This document shows, piece by piece, positions 1 to 6,996 of a DNA stretch of 64,000 nt. The position numbers and the translations under genes are program-made. The stretch's first letter is position 1. The number at the start of each line of letters is the position of its first letter. The notes below the pieces were generated by a model that saw nothing but the letters and a program-made list of their open reading frames with translations, was not told the origin of the DNA and made no database searches. The DNA lies in NCBI RefSeq assembly GCF_030053835.1, contig NZ_CP125655.1, positions 2,728,001-2,792,000 of the forward strand, written 5' to 3'. This DNA is from Cellulomonas sp. ES6 (GTDB lineage: Bacteria; Actinomycetota; Actinomycetes; Actinomycetales; Cellulomonadaceae).

Positions 1-886
1 CGGGCTCCTCTATCGCCCAGACGCTGGCCTGCACCCAGCCAAAACCGCCAGACCTGCGGGTCCGGTCGGCTAGATCCAGGATATGGAGAAGCATAAAGGA
101 CTGGGCGCCGGAGCCCTCGTACTCGGGCGCTCGGGCTCTCCCGCTGGAAATTGCACTTACACCTACGTCGAATAGAAGGTCTGCGAAATCGTCTGGCAGA
201 GTCGCCGAGATGGACGTGTCAGGGAGGCCGGCTTGTAGCCGCCTCGAGACGTCGCCAAACATTCGGTCGCCCAGACGCCCGAGTTCCGCGAGAACATCGT
301 TGACGTTCGAGTCTTTGTACGCGACCGTCGACCTCAGGCGGGCGACGAGCGTGCTGCGTAGCGGCTCCAACTCCTGGCGAATCAGATCAGCGGGGCGCGT
401 GTGGTTCGGGATGTACACGAACCGCACCGCTCGAATATAGGCCAGGATGGCCGACAGATCTTCTGGCTGCGCGTCGATCATGGACGTGAGGTCGGGGCCA
501 AATTGGAATGATTCCTCATTGGCCTGGGTGTCGCGCGCCAAATTCCAGACTCGCTCAATGTAGACGACCGACTCTAGGCGGTGACGAGTCTCGAATTCTT
601 TTTGGCGGGGCACCTTGAAATTGGGGCCAAGCGAGATTCCAACGGTAACCGCAACGCGCTTTTTCTTGCCCGAGGGGGCAAAGGAGCTGTAGTCTTCGCT
701 GAAATCAAGCGGCTCCTCCGACTCGTCGACGAAGTTGTTGAAGAACAGGTTCAGGGCTCGCAGTACGTTGGATTTTCCTGCGCTGTTCAGGCCTACGATG
801 GCGTTATAGTCGGCGAGTCCGGTCATGGCTAAAGTCCGGATGGAACGAAAATTCTCGATCCGAACGTATTCGATCACGGAATGCAC
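1..886 (-). CDS. AAA-family ATPase of RecF/OLD type, 3' end beyond the window
   Basis: The reverse strand is open from a GTG at 886 to the window edge (295 codons), with aggagg six bases upstream of the GTG. The N-terminus has the typical 'ENFRSI' start of SMC/RecF/OLD-like ATPases. Walker A is GLNSAGKS at residues 32-39. A signature-like GSGAQS lies near residue 267, and WAIEEP at 290-295 is the beginning of Walker B, cut by the window edge. Such ATPases bind DNA ends and often carry a C-terminal Toprim nuclease (OLD) or work with a helicase in phage defence; the part that would decide this lies outside. Base composition is clearly less GC-rich than the neighbours, which suggests recent transfer. 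The next gene is about 0.8 kb away. Confidence 0.8.
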   Translation of the reverse strand, partial: MHSVIEYVRIENFRSIRTLAMTGLADYNAIVGLNSAGKSNVLRALNLFFNNFVDESEEPLDFSEDYSSFAPSGKKKRVAVTVGISLGPNFKVPRQKEFETRHRLESVVYIERVWNLARDTQANEESFQFGPDLTSMIDAQPEDLSAILAYIRAVRFVYIPNHTRPADLIRQELEPLRSTLVARLRSTVAYKDSNVNDVLAELGRLGDRMFGDVSRRLQAGLPDTSISATLPDDFADLLFDVGVSAISSGRARAPEYEGSGAQSFMLLHILDLADRTRRSGGFGWVQASVWAIEEP

Positions 887-1676
887 AAGCGTCCTCCTCT
901 GCGAGCAGTCGAATGCTAGCGCTGCCGTGGCGGTGTGCGTGTGAGTTGCGGCGCTGGGCCTTGGAGCTCCTGGTGGTGACGAGGGCCGCATGTCAGACGG
1001 CGGTGCCGGCGGGGCTCCTTCAAGGAAGCGTCGCTCCCGACGATCCCGGCGGAGCGGCCCGGTTCTCGGGGCGATCCGGGAGACTGACCAATCACGCATC
1101 ACCCCTTGACCAAACGAGGGCCTGCCGATCGCCAAGGCACACCGGATCCGGGCGTTCAACGCCGTCCACAAGAGCCTCGACGGCAAGACGTGCGACCCAC
1201 GACGGTGCTACAGGTTCAACGCCGACCCTTGCACCGTGCTGCGCGTGACGGCCCCACGAAGCTGGTCGGCCTGTTGAGTCCTCGTCCGCTGAGAGGCCCC
1301 AGGGCTCTGCCCGGCGCGGTGGACATTCGATGAGTTCGCCGGTGTGCTTCGCCGTCTGCATGCCCCCACCACGAGCACACCGAGCCCTACGTACAGCGGA
1401 CGGAGACCAGCCCCCGCGCCGCGGCCGCCGCGATCGGTGAGGCGAAGCGCGAGGCCGCCGCCGACGCCCGGACGCCGCACCCGCCCGACGCCTTTCGGGC
1501 TGGCCACCGCCACCGGCGCCAAGCAGTGCGTCGTCGTGGTGTTCGAACTGTCCGCCAACACCCACGACGCCGCCCGGCGCCTAGCCCGATCCCCGGCGCA
1601 GCTCGGCGCCGAGCTCGGCGGCCGTCACGGCCCACCAGGGGTCGGTACCACCCCGCCCGAGGCGACGAGGACCGCC
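887..1676. other. Gene-poor stretch with possible gene relics
   Basis: I see no intact gene here. Around 1127-1275 the plus strand reads like a protein fragment (for example RCYRFNADPCTVLRV) and then meets a stop; around 1400-1500 there is an alanine/arginine-rich open stretch. Both look like eroded coding DNA. The last 40 bases before 1677 resemble the leader upstream of the ArdC-like gene at 10243. Confidence 0.4.
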
Positions 1677-1831
1677 ATGACCCGCAAGATCTCCACCACA
1701 CTACGACCGCCGAGCGCCGCCGCGGGCGGGCCGCCGCCCTGCAGGCCAGCATCGTCGTGAAGGTCGACACCCTGAGGAACACCGAACAGTGGCGGGCGTT
1801 CCTCGACCTGACCCGCGGCTTCCACCGCTAC
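1677..1831 (+). pseudogene. Truncated, frameshifted copy of the ArdC-like gene
   Basis: This stretch is closely similar at DNA level to the first ~150 bases of the ArdC-like gene at 10243. It starts with the same MTRK codons, but a frameshift follows within about 20 codons. In the other frame it continues as ALQASI, VDTLR, QWRAFLDLTRGFHRY, then similarity stops abruptly at about 1831. The upstream sequence (GGTCGGTACCACCCCGCCCG) also matches the region upstream of the intact copy. It is a dead duplicate whose right end marks an old recombination junction. Confidence 0.75.
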
Positions 1832-2208
1832 CCTTCGGACCGGCGTCACGCGGCCATTTCAGCGCCGAGCAGATGAACCTGGGCGGTGGTCCGAGATGCG
1901 GTCGCAAACGGGGCGCACTAGAGACGCGCGCCGCCGGGCCGGGCGAACCCACGGGAGACGGCCGCTGGGTCTCGGCATCGACGAGCCCGCGACTCCGGCT
2001 TCAGGCGCTCCACGCCTGGCCGGAGTTAGCCGCCCCGCTCGAGCAGGCCGGGCGACCCGCGGCCGGTCCGCTTGAGCGCGGGCAAGCGCGGACCGACGCG
2101 CCGCCGATACCCGCCGCACGGGGGAACCTCCCACCCGGCATCCCCGCCGACCGTCTAGATTGCCGTCGAGCGTGCAGATCAGGGGCAGGGTCGAGCATCG
2201 GGAGCAGC
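1832..2208. other. No gene seen
   Basis: The reading frame of the downstream HipA-like gene is open upstream through this stretch, but the sequence (arginine, proline and glycine rich, crossing the end of the ArdC relic) does not look like part of that protein. I treat it as untranslated upstream DNA or relic DNA. Confidence 0.4.
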
Positions 2209-3156
2209 GTGAACTTCGATTGGTGGGAGCGGGTCGACTGCTCCGGCTGGGACGTTCTCACCGACGAGACCCAGTCCTCGGAAGACGCCGTGTGGCTACG
2301 CGACCCAAACAGGATCCGCTGGCTCTACAAGGCCGCCGGCGTACAGGACGACGGCAGGCGCGACGGGGAGGACTGGGCGGAACTGATCGCCACGATGGTC
2401 TCCGCGGTGCTGGGCGTGCCATGTGCGGAAGTCCGGCTGTGCTGCGGCCCCCGAGGTGAGGGCTCGATCTCGCGGACCGTGATCCCCAAGCGGTACGACA
2501 TCCGTGAGGGCCTGATCTGGGTGCCCGACCAGCTCGGCCTCGAGGAGTACCGCCCCAGGAGGTCGGGGGAGTCGGTGAAGCGCCCAGGGCACAGCCTGGA
2601 GAAGATCCGGGACTCGCTACGCGGCGTCTCCAAGCCGCCTGGTGCCGAGCACCTCGCGGGGCTCGACGGTTACGATACCTTCGCCGGATACCTGTGCTTG
2701 GACGCGCTCATCGCGAACCGAGACCGGCACGAGCAGAACTGGGCGGTGCTCGAACCGGCTCTTGCGGGCGATGAGCCCACGATGCTCGCGCCGTCCTTCG
2801 ATCACGGTTCCGGCCTCGGCTACAACCTCACTGATGACGCCCGCCGTGCCAAGGCAGCCGACCCCGGAGCACTCGAGCGGTTCGCCGTGAAGGGTACGGC
2901 GCACCGGTTCGAGCACAGCAAGGACACAAAGCCGATCACGCTGGTCGCGGCCGCTGCCCACGGCCTGTCGCTCGCGACTCCCACTGCGCAGGCCTACTGG
3001 CGCGATCGGGTGATGGAGCTCGACCTGAGCGACGTGTGCGCAGCGGTGATGGATGCGGCCTGCGATGCGTTGTCGGACCCCGCCCGTACGATGGCTACGA
3101 AGTTGCTCGACATGAACCTGAGGAGGCTGCGCGATGAGCTCGATCACCGCATCTGA
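2209..3156 (+). CDS. HipA-like serine/threonine kinase domain protein
   Basis: This 315-aa protein is placed at a GTG at 2209 after GGGAGCAGC; the frame extends further upstream into relic DNA. It carries the HipA/PI3-kinase-like core: a possible ATP-contacting lysine in WLYKAAG (residues 38-44), the catalytic loop NRDRHEQNW (170-178) and the metal-binding FDHGSGLG (197-204). It lacks the N-terminal subdomain of full HipA; sequence resembling that subdomain is found in the next gene, whose start overlaps this one by 23 bases. HipA kinases phosphorylate proteins such as aminoacyl-tRNA synthetases and cause growth arrest; the target here is unknown. It heads a three-gene unit with a HIRAN protein and an RNase D-like enzyme. 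Confidence 0.8.
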   Translation: MNFDWWERVDCSGWDVLTDETQSSEDAVWLRDPNRIRWLYKAAGVQDDGRRDGEDWAELIATMVSAVLGVPCAEVRLCCGPRGEGSISRTVIPKRYDIREGLIWVPDQLGLEEYRPRRSGESVKRPGHSLEKIRDSLRGVSKPPGAEHLAGLDGYDTFAGYLCLDALIANRDRHEQNWAVLEPALAGDEPTMLAPSFDHGSGLGYNLTDDARRAKAADPGALERFAVKGTAHRFEHSKDTKPITLVAAAAHGLSLATPTAQAYWRDRVMELDLSDVCAAVMDAACDALSDPARTMATKLLDMNLRRLRDELDHRI

Positions 3157-3949
3157 GGTGCTGACGCAGCCCGCCCGGACGCTGTCGCGTCGAGACCTGC
3201 TGGTGCTCTGGCAGAACCCCGAGAGCCGTGCAATCGACGCCGTCGGTCGGCTTTCTTTCGATGGTGATGTTTACAAGTTCTGCTACACCCGTCGGTCGGC
3301 TGAGGTGGTGGATTTCCGGCCGCTTCCCGGGTTGCGGGACACATCTCGCTTCTATCGCTCGGACTTTCTCTTTCCTCTATTCGCTCAGCGGGTAATGGAT
3401 CCGTCGCGGCCTGGCTACGAGCGATACCTGTCCCGTCTGGGTCTGACCCCGAACGAATCGAGCCCTTGGGAGCAGATCGTTCGCTCCGGTGGTGTCCGAG
3501 AAGGTGACACTCTGCAGTTCCTACCTATGCCCTGCGTTGACGCTGGAGTCGCCACTGCGACCTTCCTCGCCCACGGGGTGCGCTGGGTTTCGCAAAAAGA
3601 ACTTCACGTGGCTGCCGGGCCGATCACGGTAAGCGGGGCACAGCAGGAGTCCGCTCTTGCTGATCTGCAGGCTGGGTCGGTGCTCGGTCTGCTTCCGGAG
3701 CCAGGCAATCCCGCCTCCCCGGATGCTATCCTCATCACCGCGAACGACGTTCCAGTCGGATACGTACCGGAGGTGCTGACCGCCGCCGTCGGGCGCCTGG
3801 GCGACGCGGCTCACGTGCGAGTGCTTCGGGTAAACGGACCGGACGCGCCACCTCACCTGCGTCTGGTCGTGGCGCTCGAAGCGTCCGTTGACGACGAGTT
3901 CCGTTTCGATCCCGGCCACGCCTGGGACCCTGCTGTCACCGAGGGGTGA
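3134..3949 (+). CDS. HIRAN-domain protein with HipA N-terminal-like region
   Basis: A 271-aa protein whose ATG overlaps the end of the kinase gene, so the two are probably translationally coupled. Residues about 20-105 (LVLWQNPESR, FCYTRRSAEVVDFRPL, LFPLFAQRV, YLSRLGL) resemble the N-terminal part of HipA-type proteins. Residues about 175-255 fit a HIRAN fold (ITANDVPVGYVPEVL), a small module known from SNF2/HLTF proteins that recognises DNA ends. The pair therefore looks like a split HipA in which the N-terminal lobe is tethered to a DNA-end sensor. The assignment rests on motif reading alone. Confidence 0.7.
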   Translation: MSSITASEVLTQPARTLSRRDLLVLWQNPESRAIDAVGRLSFDGDVYKFCYTRRSAEVVDFRPLPGLRDTSRFYRSDFLFPLFAQRVMDPSRPGYERYLSRLGLTPNESSPWEQIVRSGGVREGDTLQFLPMPCVDAGVATATFLAHGVRWVSQKELHVAAGPITVSGAQQESALADLQAGSVLGLLPEPGNPASPDAILITANDVPVGYVPEVLTAAVGRLGDAAHVRVLRVNGPDAPPHLRLVVALEASVDDEFRFDPGHAWDPAVTEG

Positions 3950-3955
3950 CCCTGC

Positions 3956-4594
3956 GTGCCGCAGCCAACTGGAAACTCCAGCGTCATCTGCGCTGGCGAC
4001 CTCTCGCTCGAACTAGCCGAGCTCCTCCTGAGCTCGCCCATCATCGCGGTCGACACCGAGACGTCCGGCCTCGACTGGGCCGACGACTCGCTGCAGTTGT
4101 GCCAGGTTCACTCGCTGCGGACAGGATCGATCCTGATCCGCCCCGGGGCCGAAGCTCCCCAGAACCTCATTCGCGTCCTTCGGGACGACCGTGTCACAAA
4201 GGTGTTCCACTTCGCACCGTTCGATCTGCGCTTTCTGTACAAGACATGGGGAGCGGTTGTCCGCAACGTGCGGTGCACGAAGACGGCGCACAAGTTGCTG
4301 TACCCGCAAGCGCCCCGCAAGGAGCACAGCCTTTCTTCTCTGGTCGAGCGATACCTCGATGTCGAAATGGAGAAGGGAGCCGTCCGAACGAGCGACTGGG
4401 GCGCGGAGCGGCTGAGCGAGGAGCAGGTGACGTACGCCGCACGCGACGTCGCGTACTTGATCCCGTTGCTGGCCGAACTCGAGGGTGAGCTCAGGCACGC
4501 AGGCATCGCCGATCTCTTCAGCGAGGTCTGCCGATACCTACCGACCGGCGTGAGGCTTGAGGTCGACCAGTTACCCAACCCGTTCGATTACTGA
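3956..4594 (+). CDS. RNase D-like 3'-5' exonuclease (DEDDy)
   Basis: A 212-aa protein starting at GTG, seven bases after the HIRAN gene. It is a minimal DEDDy exonuclease domain: DTETSGL supplies D33 and E35, FHFAPFDLRFL supplies D90, and YAARDVAYL supplies Y160 and D164. There is no HRDC domain, which full RNase D has. Enzymes of this fold trim RNA or DNA 3' ends. As the last gene of the kinase-HIRAN unit it is a plausible effector nuclease rather than a tRNA-processing enzyme; that role is inference. Confidence 0.85.
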   Translation: MPQPTGNSSVICAGDLSLELAELLLSSPIIAVDTETSGLDWADDSLQLCQVHSLRTGSILIRPGAEAPQNLIRVLRDDRVTKVFHFAPFDLRFLYKTWGAVVRNVRCTKTAHKLLYPQAPRKEHSLSSLVERYLDVEMEKGAVRTSDWGAERLSEEQVTYAARDVAYLIPLLAELEGELRHAGIADLFSEVCRYLPTGVRLEVDQLPNPFDY

Positions 4595-4599
4595 GTCCG

Positions 4600-4747
4600 C
4601 TATCGGCCGGCTCCGAGGTGTAAGCGACGGACCACGTCGCATTCTGGCAACCACGCGGGTCCCGTCATCAATCGAAGGCCGATCACCCGAACGCGCACCA
4701 GGACCTGGGCCCATTCGCGCGCGAGCGTGTCGAGAAACTCGTCTCCG
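4600..4747 (-). pseudogene. Possible C-terminal gene relic
   Basis: On the reverse strand one frame reads as protein-like for about 48 codons (GDEFLDTLAREWAQVL, MTGPAWLPECDVVRRL) and ends at a TAG at 4602-4600, six bases from the RNase D stop. Upstream it runs into a stop near 4748, so no start is present. It may be the tail of a broken gene that once followed the HipB-like gene. I do not recognise the family. Confidence 0.25.
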
Positions 4748-4914
4748 GTCGCTCAGCGCATACCACCGACACCGGGATGGGCGGTCGACGTCGTGGTGCA
4801 CGCCGCCGGCACGGGGTCGGTGGTTCAGTAGTGGGACAGCGGCCGCGATGCGCGACACCCCGCCCGCGACGGTCTGTGCGAGGTCCACCGGCGTGTCACC
4901 GCCGAGGCCCACAC

Positions 4915-5191
4915 CTAGACGAACCCGGCGCGTCCGTAGTCGTCGAAGGCCGGTTCTCCGACTTGGAGACCTTGCGGGACCCCGCAGACGACCGCGGCCT
5001 CCAGGACCGTCCCGACCGCGGTACCCGGCACGCCCTTCTCAATGCGGGAGACAACCGCCGGCTGCACACCGAGACGCCCCGCAAGGTCAGTCGCGGTCCA
5101 CCCGAGCTCACGCCGCGCGGCCGCGATCAGCGCACCCAGCGCCGCAAGAGCCTCCCGGATTGGGGGGCAGATACGTCCGCTCCCTCTTCAC
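4915..5191 (-). pseudogene. HipB-like Xre-family regulator, frameshifted near its start
   Basis: The reverse strand encodes a clean Xre helix-turn-helix (RRELGWTATDLAGRLGV, then VVSRIEKGVPGTAVGTVLEAAVVCGV) ending at TAG 4917-4915. The only good start is GTG 5191, but its frame reads VKRERTYLPP and goes out of frame at a run of six C's (5162-5167). With five C's it would continue as LPPIREALAAL into the HTH, giving about 91 aa. This is either a real inactivating insertion, a slippage site or a sequencing error. A perfect inverted repeat lies just upstream. Such proteins pair with HipA-type kinases as antitoxin and autorepressor; here it is convergent to the kinase operon rather than in it. Confidence 0.7.
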
Positions 5192-5203
5192 GACACGCTC
5201 CCT

Positions 5204-5243
5204 CGATAAACCGACGACAAAGACCTCTCCGCGCGGTTTATCG
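5204..5243. promoter_or_regulatory. Inverted-repeat operator upstream of the HipB-like gene
   Basis: CGATAAACCG at 5204-5213 and its exact complement CGGTTTATCG at 5234-5243 are separated by 20 bases and lie 13 bases upstream of the GTG at 5191. The placement is that of an autoregulatory operator. The two half sites are AT-rich islands in GC-rich DNA, which makes chance less likely. Confidence 0.7.
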
Positions 5244-5406
5244 CCGAAGCAGCCGGGCGCGCCTCGAGCGCGCGGCCGCCCCCCTGGAGAAGCGCGGGGA
5301 CCTTCTGCTCCAGCGGAGCAGCGCGATGCGGGATCTCGGGGGTGCGACGGCGCGTCCCGGGCGCTCTGGTCGACCTGATCGGGGGGTCACCCCGACCCGG
5401 GTTGCC

Positions 5407-5589
5407 CTACGCGCGCGAGTCCGCCAGCGGAGGCCACCTCTCGCCAAGGATCCCCTCACGTGCCAGGAGATCCGCGACCGCCACCGCGTCATCGCGATCC
5501 AGCGGCACCCGAAGCTCCGGGTCCCTCCACCGAGAGTCCAGAACCCCAGTCGTGCTCAGCAGCTCCACCACCTGCGCGTGTACGTCCAT
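5407..5589 (-). CDS. Small hypothetical protein (60 aa)
   Basis: Reverse-strand frame MDVHAQVVELLSTTGVL... ending WPPLADSRA. Its composition (few arginine runs, balanced hydrophobic and acidic residues) looks coding, unlike the arginine-rich shadow frames nearby. The ribosome-binding site is weak. It lies upstream of the HipB-like gene on the same strand but about 215 bases away, with the operator between. I do not recognise the family. Confidence 0.4.
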   Translation of the reverse strand: MDVHAQVVELLSTTGVLDSRWRDPELRVPLDRDDAVAVADLLAREGILGERWPPLADSRA

Positions 5590-5820
5590 GGCAACTCACT
5601 CTGACCCACGACGCCGCCCACGCACCACCCCCGACCCGCGATCTGTGGACAACACCAACGACCCAAACCGGACGCGATCGTGACCACGCGCCCCGCCCAC
5701 CGGCGGCGCTACGCGCCACAACTCTCCCGGTCGGCCGCTGGCCGCCCCGACGAGCCCATGCGGACGCGCTGACGCGCGAGGCGCCAACCCACCCGGTGCG
5801 CTGACCCGCGCCGACCCTCA

Positions 5821-5868
5821 GGGGCCGGCCGCGGGCCGGCCCCTGCCGGCGCCCCTGGGGGCGCCGGC
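5821..5868. terminator. Two adjacent GC-rich hairpins
   Basis: GGGGCCGGCC (5821-5830) pairs perfectly with GGCCGGCCCC (5834-5843). Immediately after, GCCGGCGCCC (5845-5854) pairs with GGGCGCCGGC (5859-5868). No U-run follows, as is usual in high-GC actinobacteria. They probably act as transcription barriers. Confidence 0.5.
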
Positions 5869-5923
5869 CGCCCAGGCCGCGACCGTGCCCCGGACACGCC
5901 GGCGGCCGACCGCACCCGGGAGC

Positions 5924-5958
5924 GACGAGGGGGCCACCCTGCGGGTGGCCCCCTCGTC
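5924..5958. terminator. Perfect 16-bp stem hairpin
   Basis: GACGAGGGGGCCACCC (5924-5939) and GGGTGGCCCCCTCGTC (5943-5958) pair without mismatch around a TGC loop. It would act as a bidirectional terminator insulating the HipA/HipB side from the ParB side. Confidence 0.65.
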
Positions 5959-6317
5959 AACCACGAGCGGCCTAGGGCCGCTCAGCCCCTCCAGGTGACC
6001 ATCGCGGTCATGCCCAGCTCCTCTCCTCGACCGTCCCACCGGCTCTACCGCTCCCAGGCGGGATGGCAGTACGATCGAGGCGCCTACCAAGCACTTCGAA
6101 TCGCCACGACGGGTCCGATGAAAGCCCCGGATCCGCCGTGGCCTTCGTCGTTCACCGTAGAGGTCCGAGGCTGTTCTTGGCAACTGATCTGGGCGATTTC
6201 CTCCAGCGAAGTTCGCCGAGGCCGACCGGCGCCTGACTCGCAGGGCGCCGGCCGAGGACGCAAGGTGCGGTCCCACCGCAGCCGCAAGCCTCTGACCAGG
6301 GCAAACGCCCGCCGGGA

Positions 6318-6500
6318 CGATTATGCAGGACAACTAAGTTATGAGCACTTCGCACATATAAATATGACTACCGGTCAGTTGTGACCGGTAGTCCCATATA
6401 TCTCTCAAGACTCCTAGCATGTTAAGTCTCTTGAGAGATATGTGGGACTAGTTCTAGGGGTAAATAACCTCTGATCGAATATTTGCGAGCGGTTCGATAA
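6318..6500. other. AT-rich block with nested inverted repeats (candidate origin or attachment locus)
   Basis: This ~180-base stretch is strikingly AT-rich compared with everything around it. It holds a perfect 12-bp hairpin (GACTACCGGTCA 6366-6377 with TGACCGGTAGTC 6382-6393). Overlapping it is a long imperfect inverted repeat whose arms are 6390-6412 and 6425-6449 (AGTCCCATATATCTCTCAAG against CTTGAGAGATATGTGGGACT). A shorter TCGAA...TTCGA pair follows at about 6476-6500. No protein is encoded. The layout, AT-rich DNA with large dyads some 500 bases before a ParB-like gene, would suit a replication origin, a partition site or a recombination site; which of these cannot be decided from sequence alone. 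Confidence 0.5.
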
Positions 6501-6919
6501 GTCGGCGATCCAGTCTTCCCGCGACGGCGCGGCCGTAGACCGGCACCTGGTGAGTGATCGACGCGACGTCGCGCCTGCCGCCCCGAGCGTCCCTCGCAGC
6601 GAGTCGCCCGCGGGGCTCCTAGCTGCTCGCCTCACCACCCGCAGCCCATGCCCCGGGTGCGCACAGCCCACCGCGGCGCACTCCGTGCGCCGCGGTGTCA
6701 GGCGAGCGCCTACGGCGCACTGCCCCCACCAGCGCCCAGCAGGGCCCCCACCCGGTCGACCACGCGGCCCATCCCGGCCGGTATCAGACCTCCGCCCCCC
6801 ACCCGATGCCGCTCGGGCATGACGTAGCCCACGCCCTCGCTGCGCTCGGGCATGCGCGACGTCACACCCGCCCACCCTCGCGCGGGGCCCCGAAGCTCCC
6901 GGCCTGATACCTCGCGCCT
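6501..6919. other. Diverged copy of the intergenic module; no gene
   Basis: No gene seen. From about 6690 the sequence shows the same order of elements as the repeated modules further right: a CGCCTACGGCGC segment at 6707, GGCCGGTATCAGACC near 6777, CACCCGATGC near 6799, then CTCGCGCCTG just before the leader hairpin. Confidence 0.5.
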
Positions 6920-6954
6920 GCCGGTGAGGCCGGGCAAGCCCGGCGCTCACCGGC
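6920..6954 (+). promoter_or_regulatory. Leader hairpin 1 (before the ParB-like gene)
   Basis: Outer stem GCCGGTGAG (6920-6928) with CTCACCGGC (6946-6954); inner stem GCCGGGC (6929-6935) with GCCCGGC (6938-6944) and an AA loop. The same structure, with a changed inner stem, precedes three other genes. It sits about 40 bases upstream of the start codon. Confidence 0.7.
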
Positions 6955-6996
6955 CGACCCAACCGGGCACGGCCACCACCAAGCGAGAGGCACACC

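Larger units (their letters stand above)
5590..6317. other. Intergenic DNA with stacked hairpins; no gene seen
   Basis: No convincing coding frame. The stretch contains three strong GC-rich hairpins in a row (5821-5843, 5845-5868 and 5924-5958) and leads into an AT-rich block. Confidence 0.5.

Noticed and set aside
1789..2208. N-terminal extension of the HipA-like gene
   Set aside because: Frame is open but begins within the ArdC relic and is low complexity; the kinase fold begins after GTG 2209.
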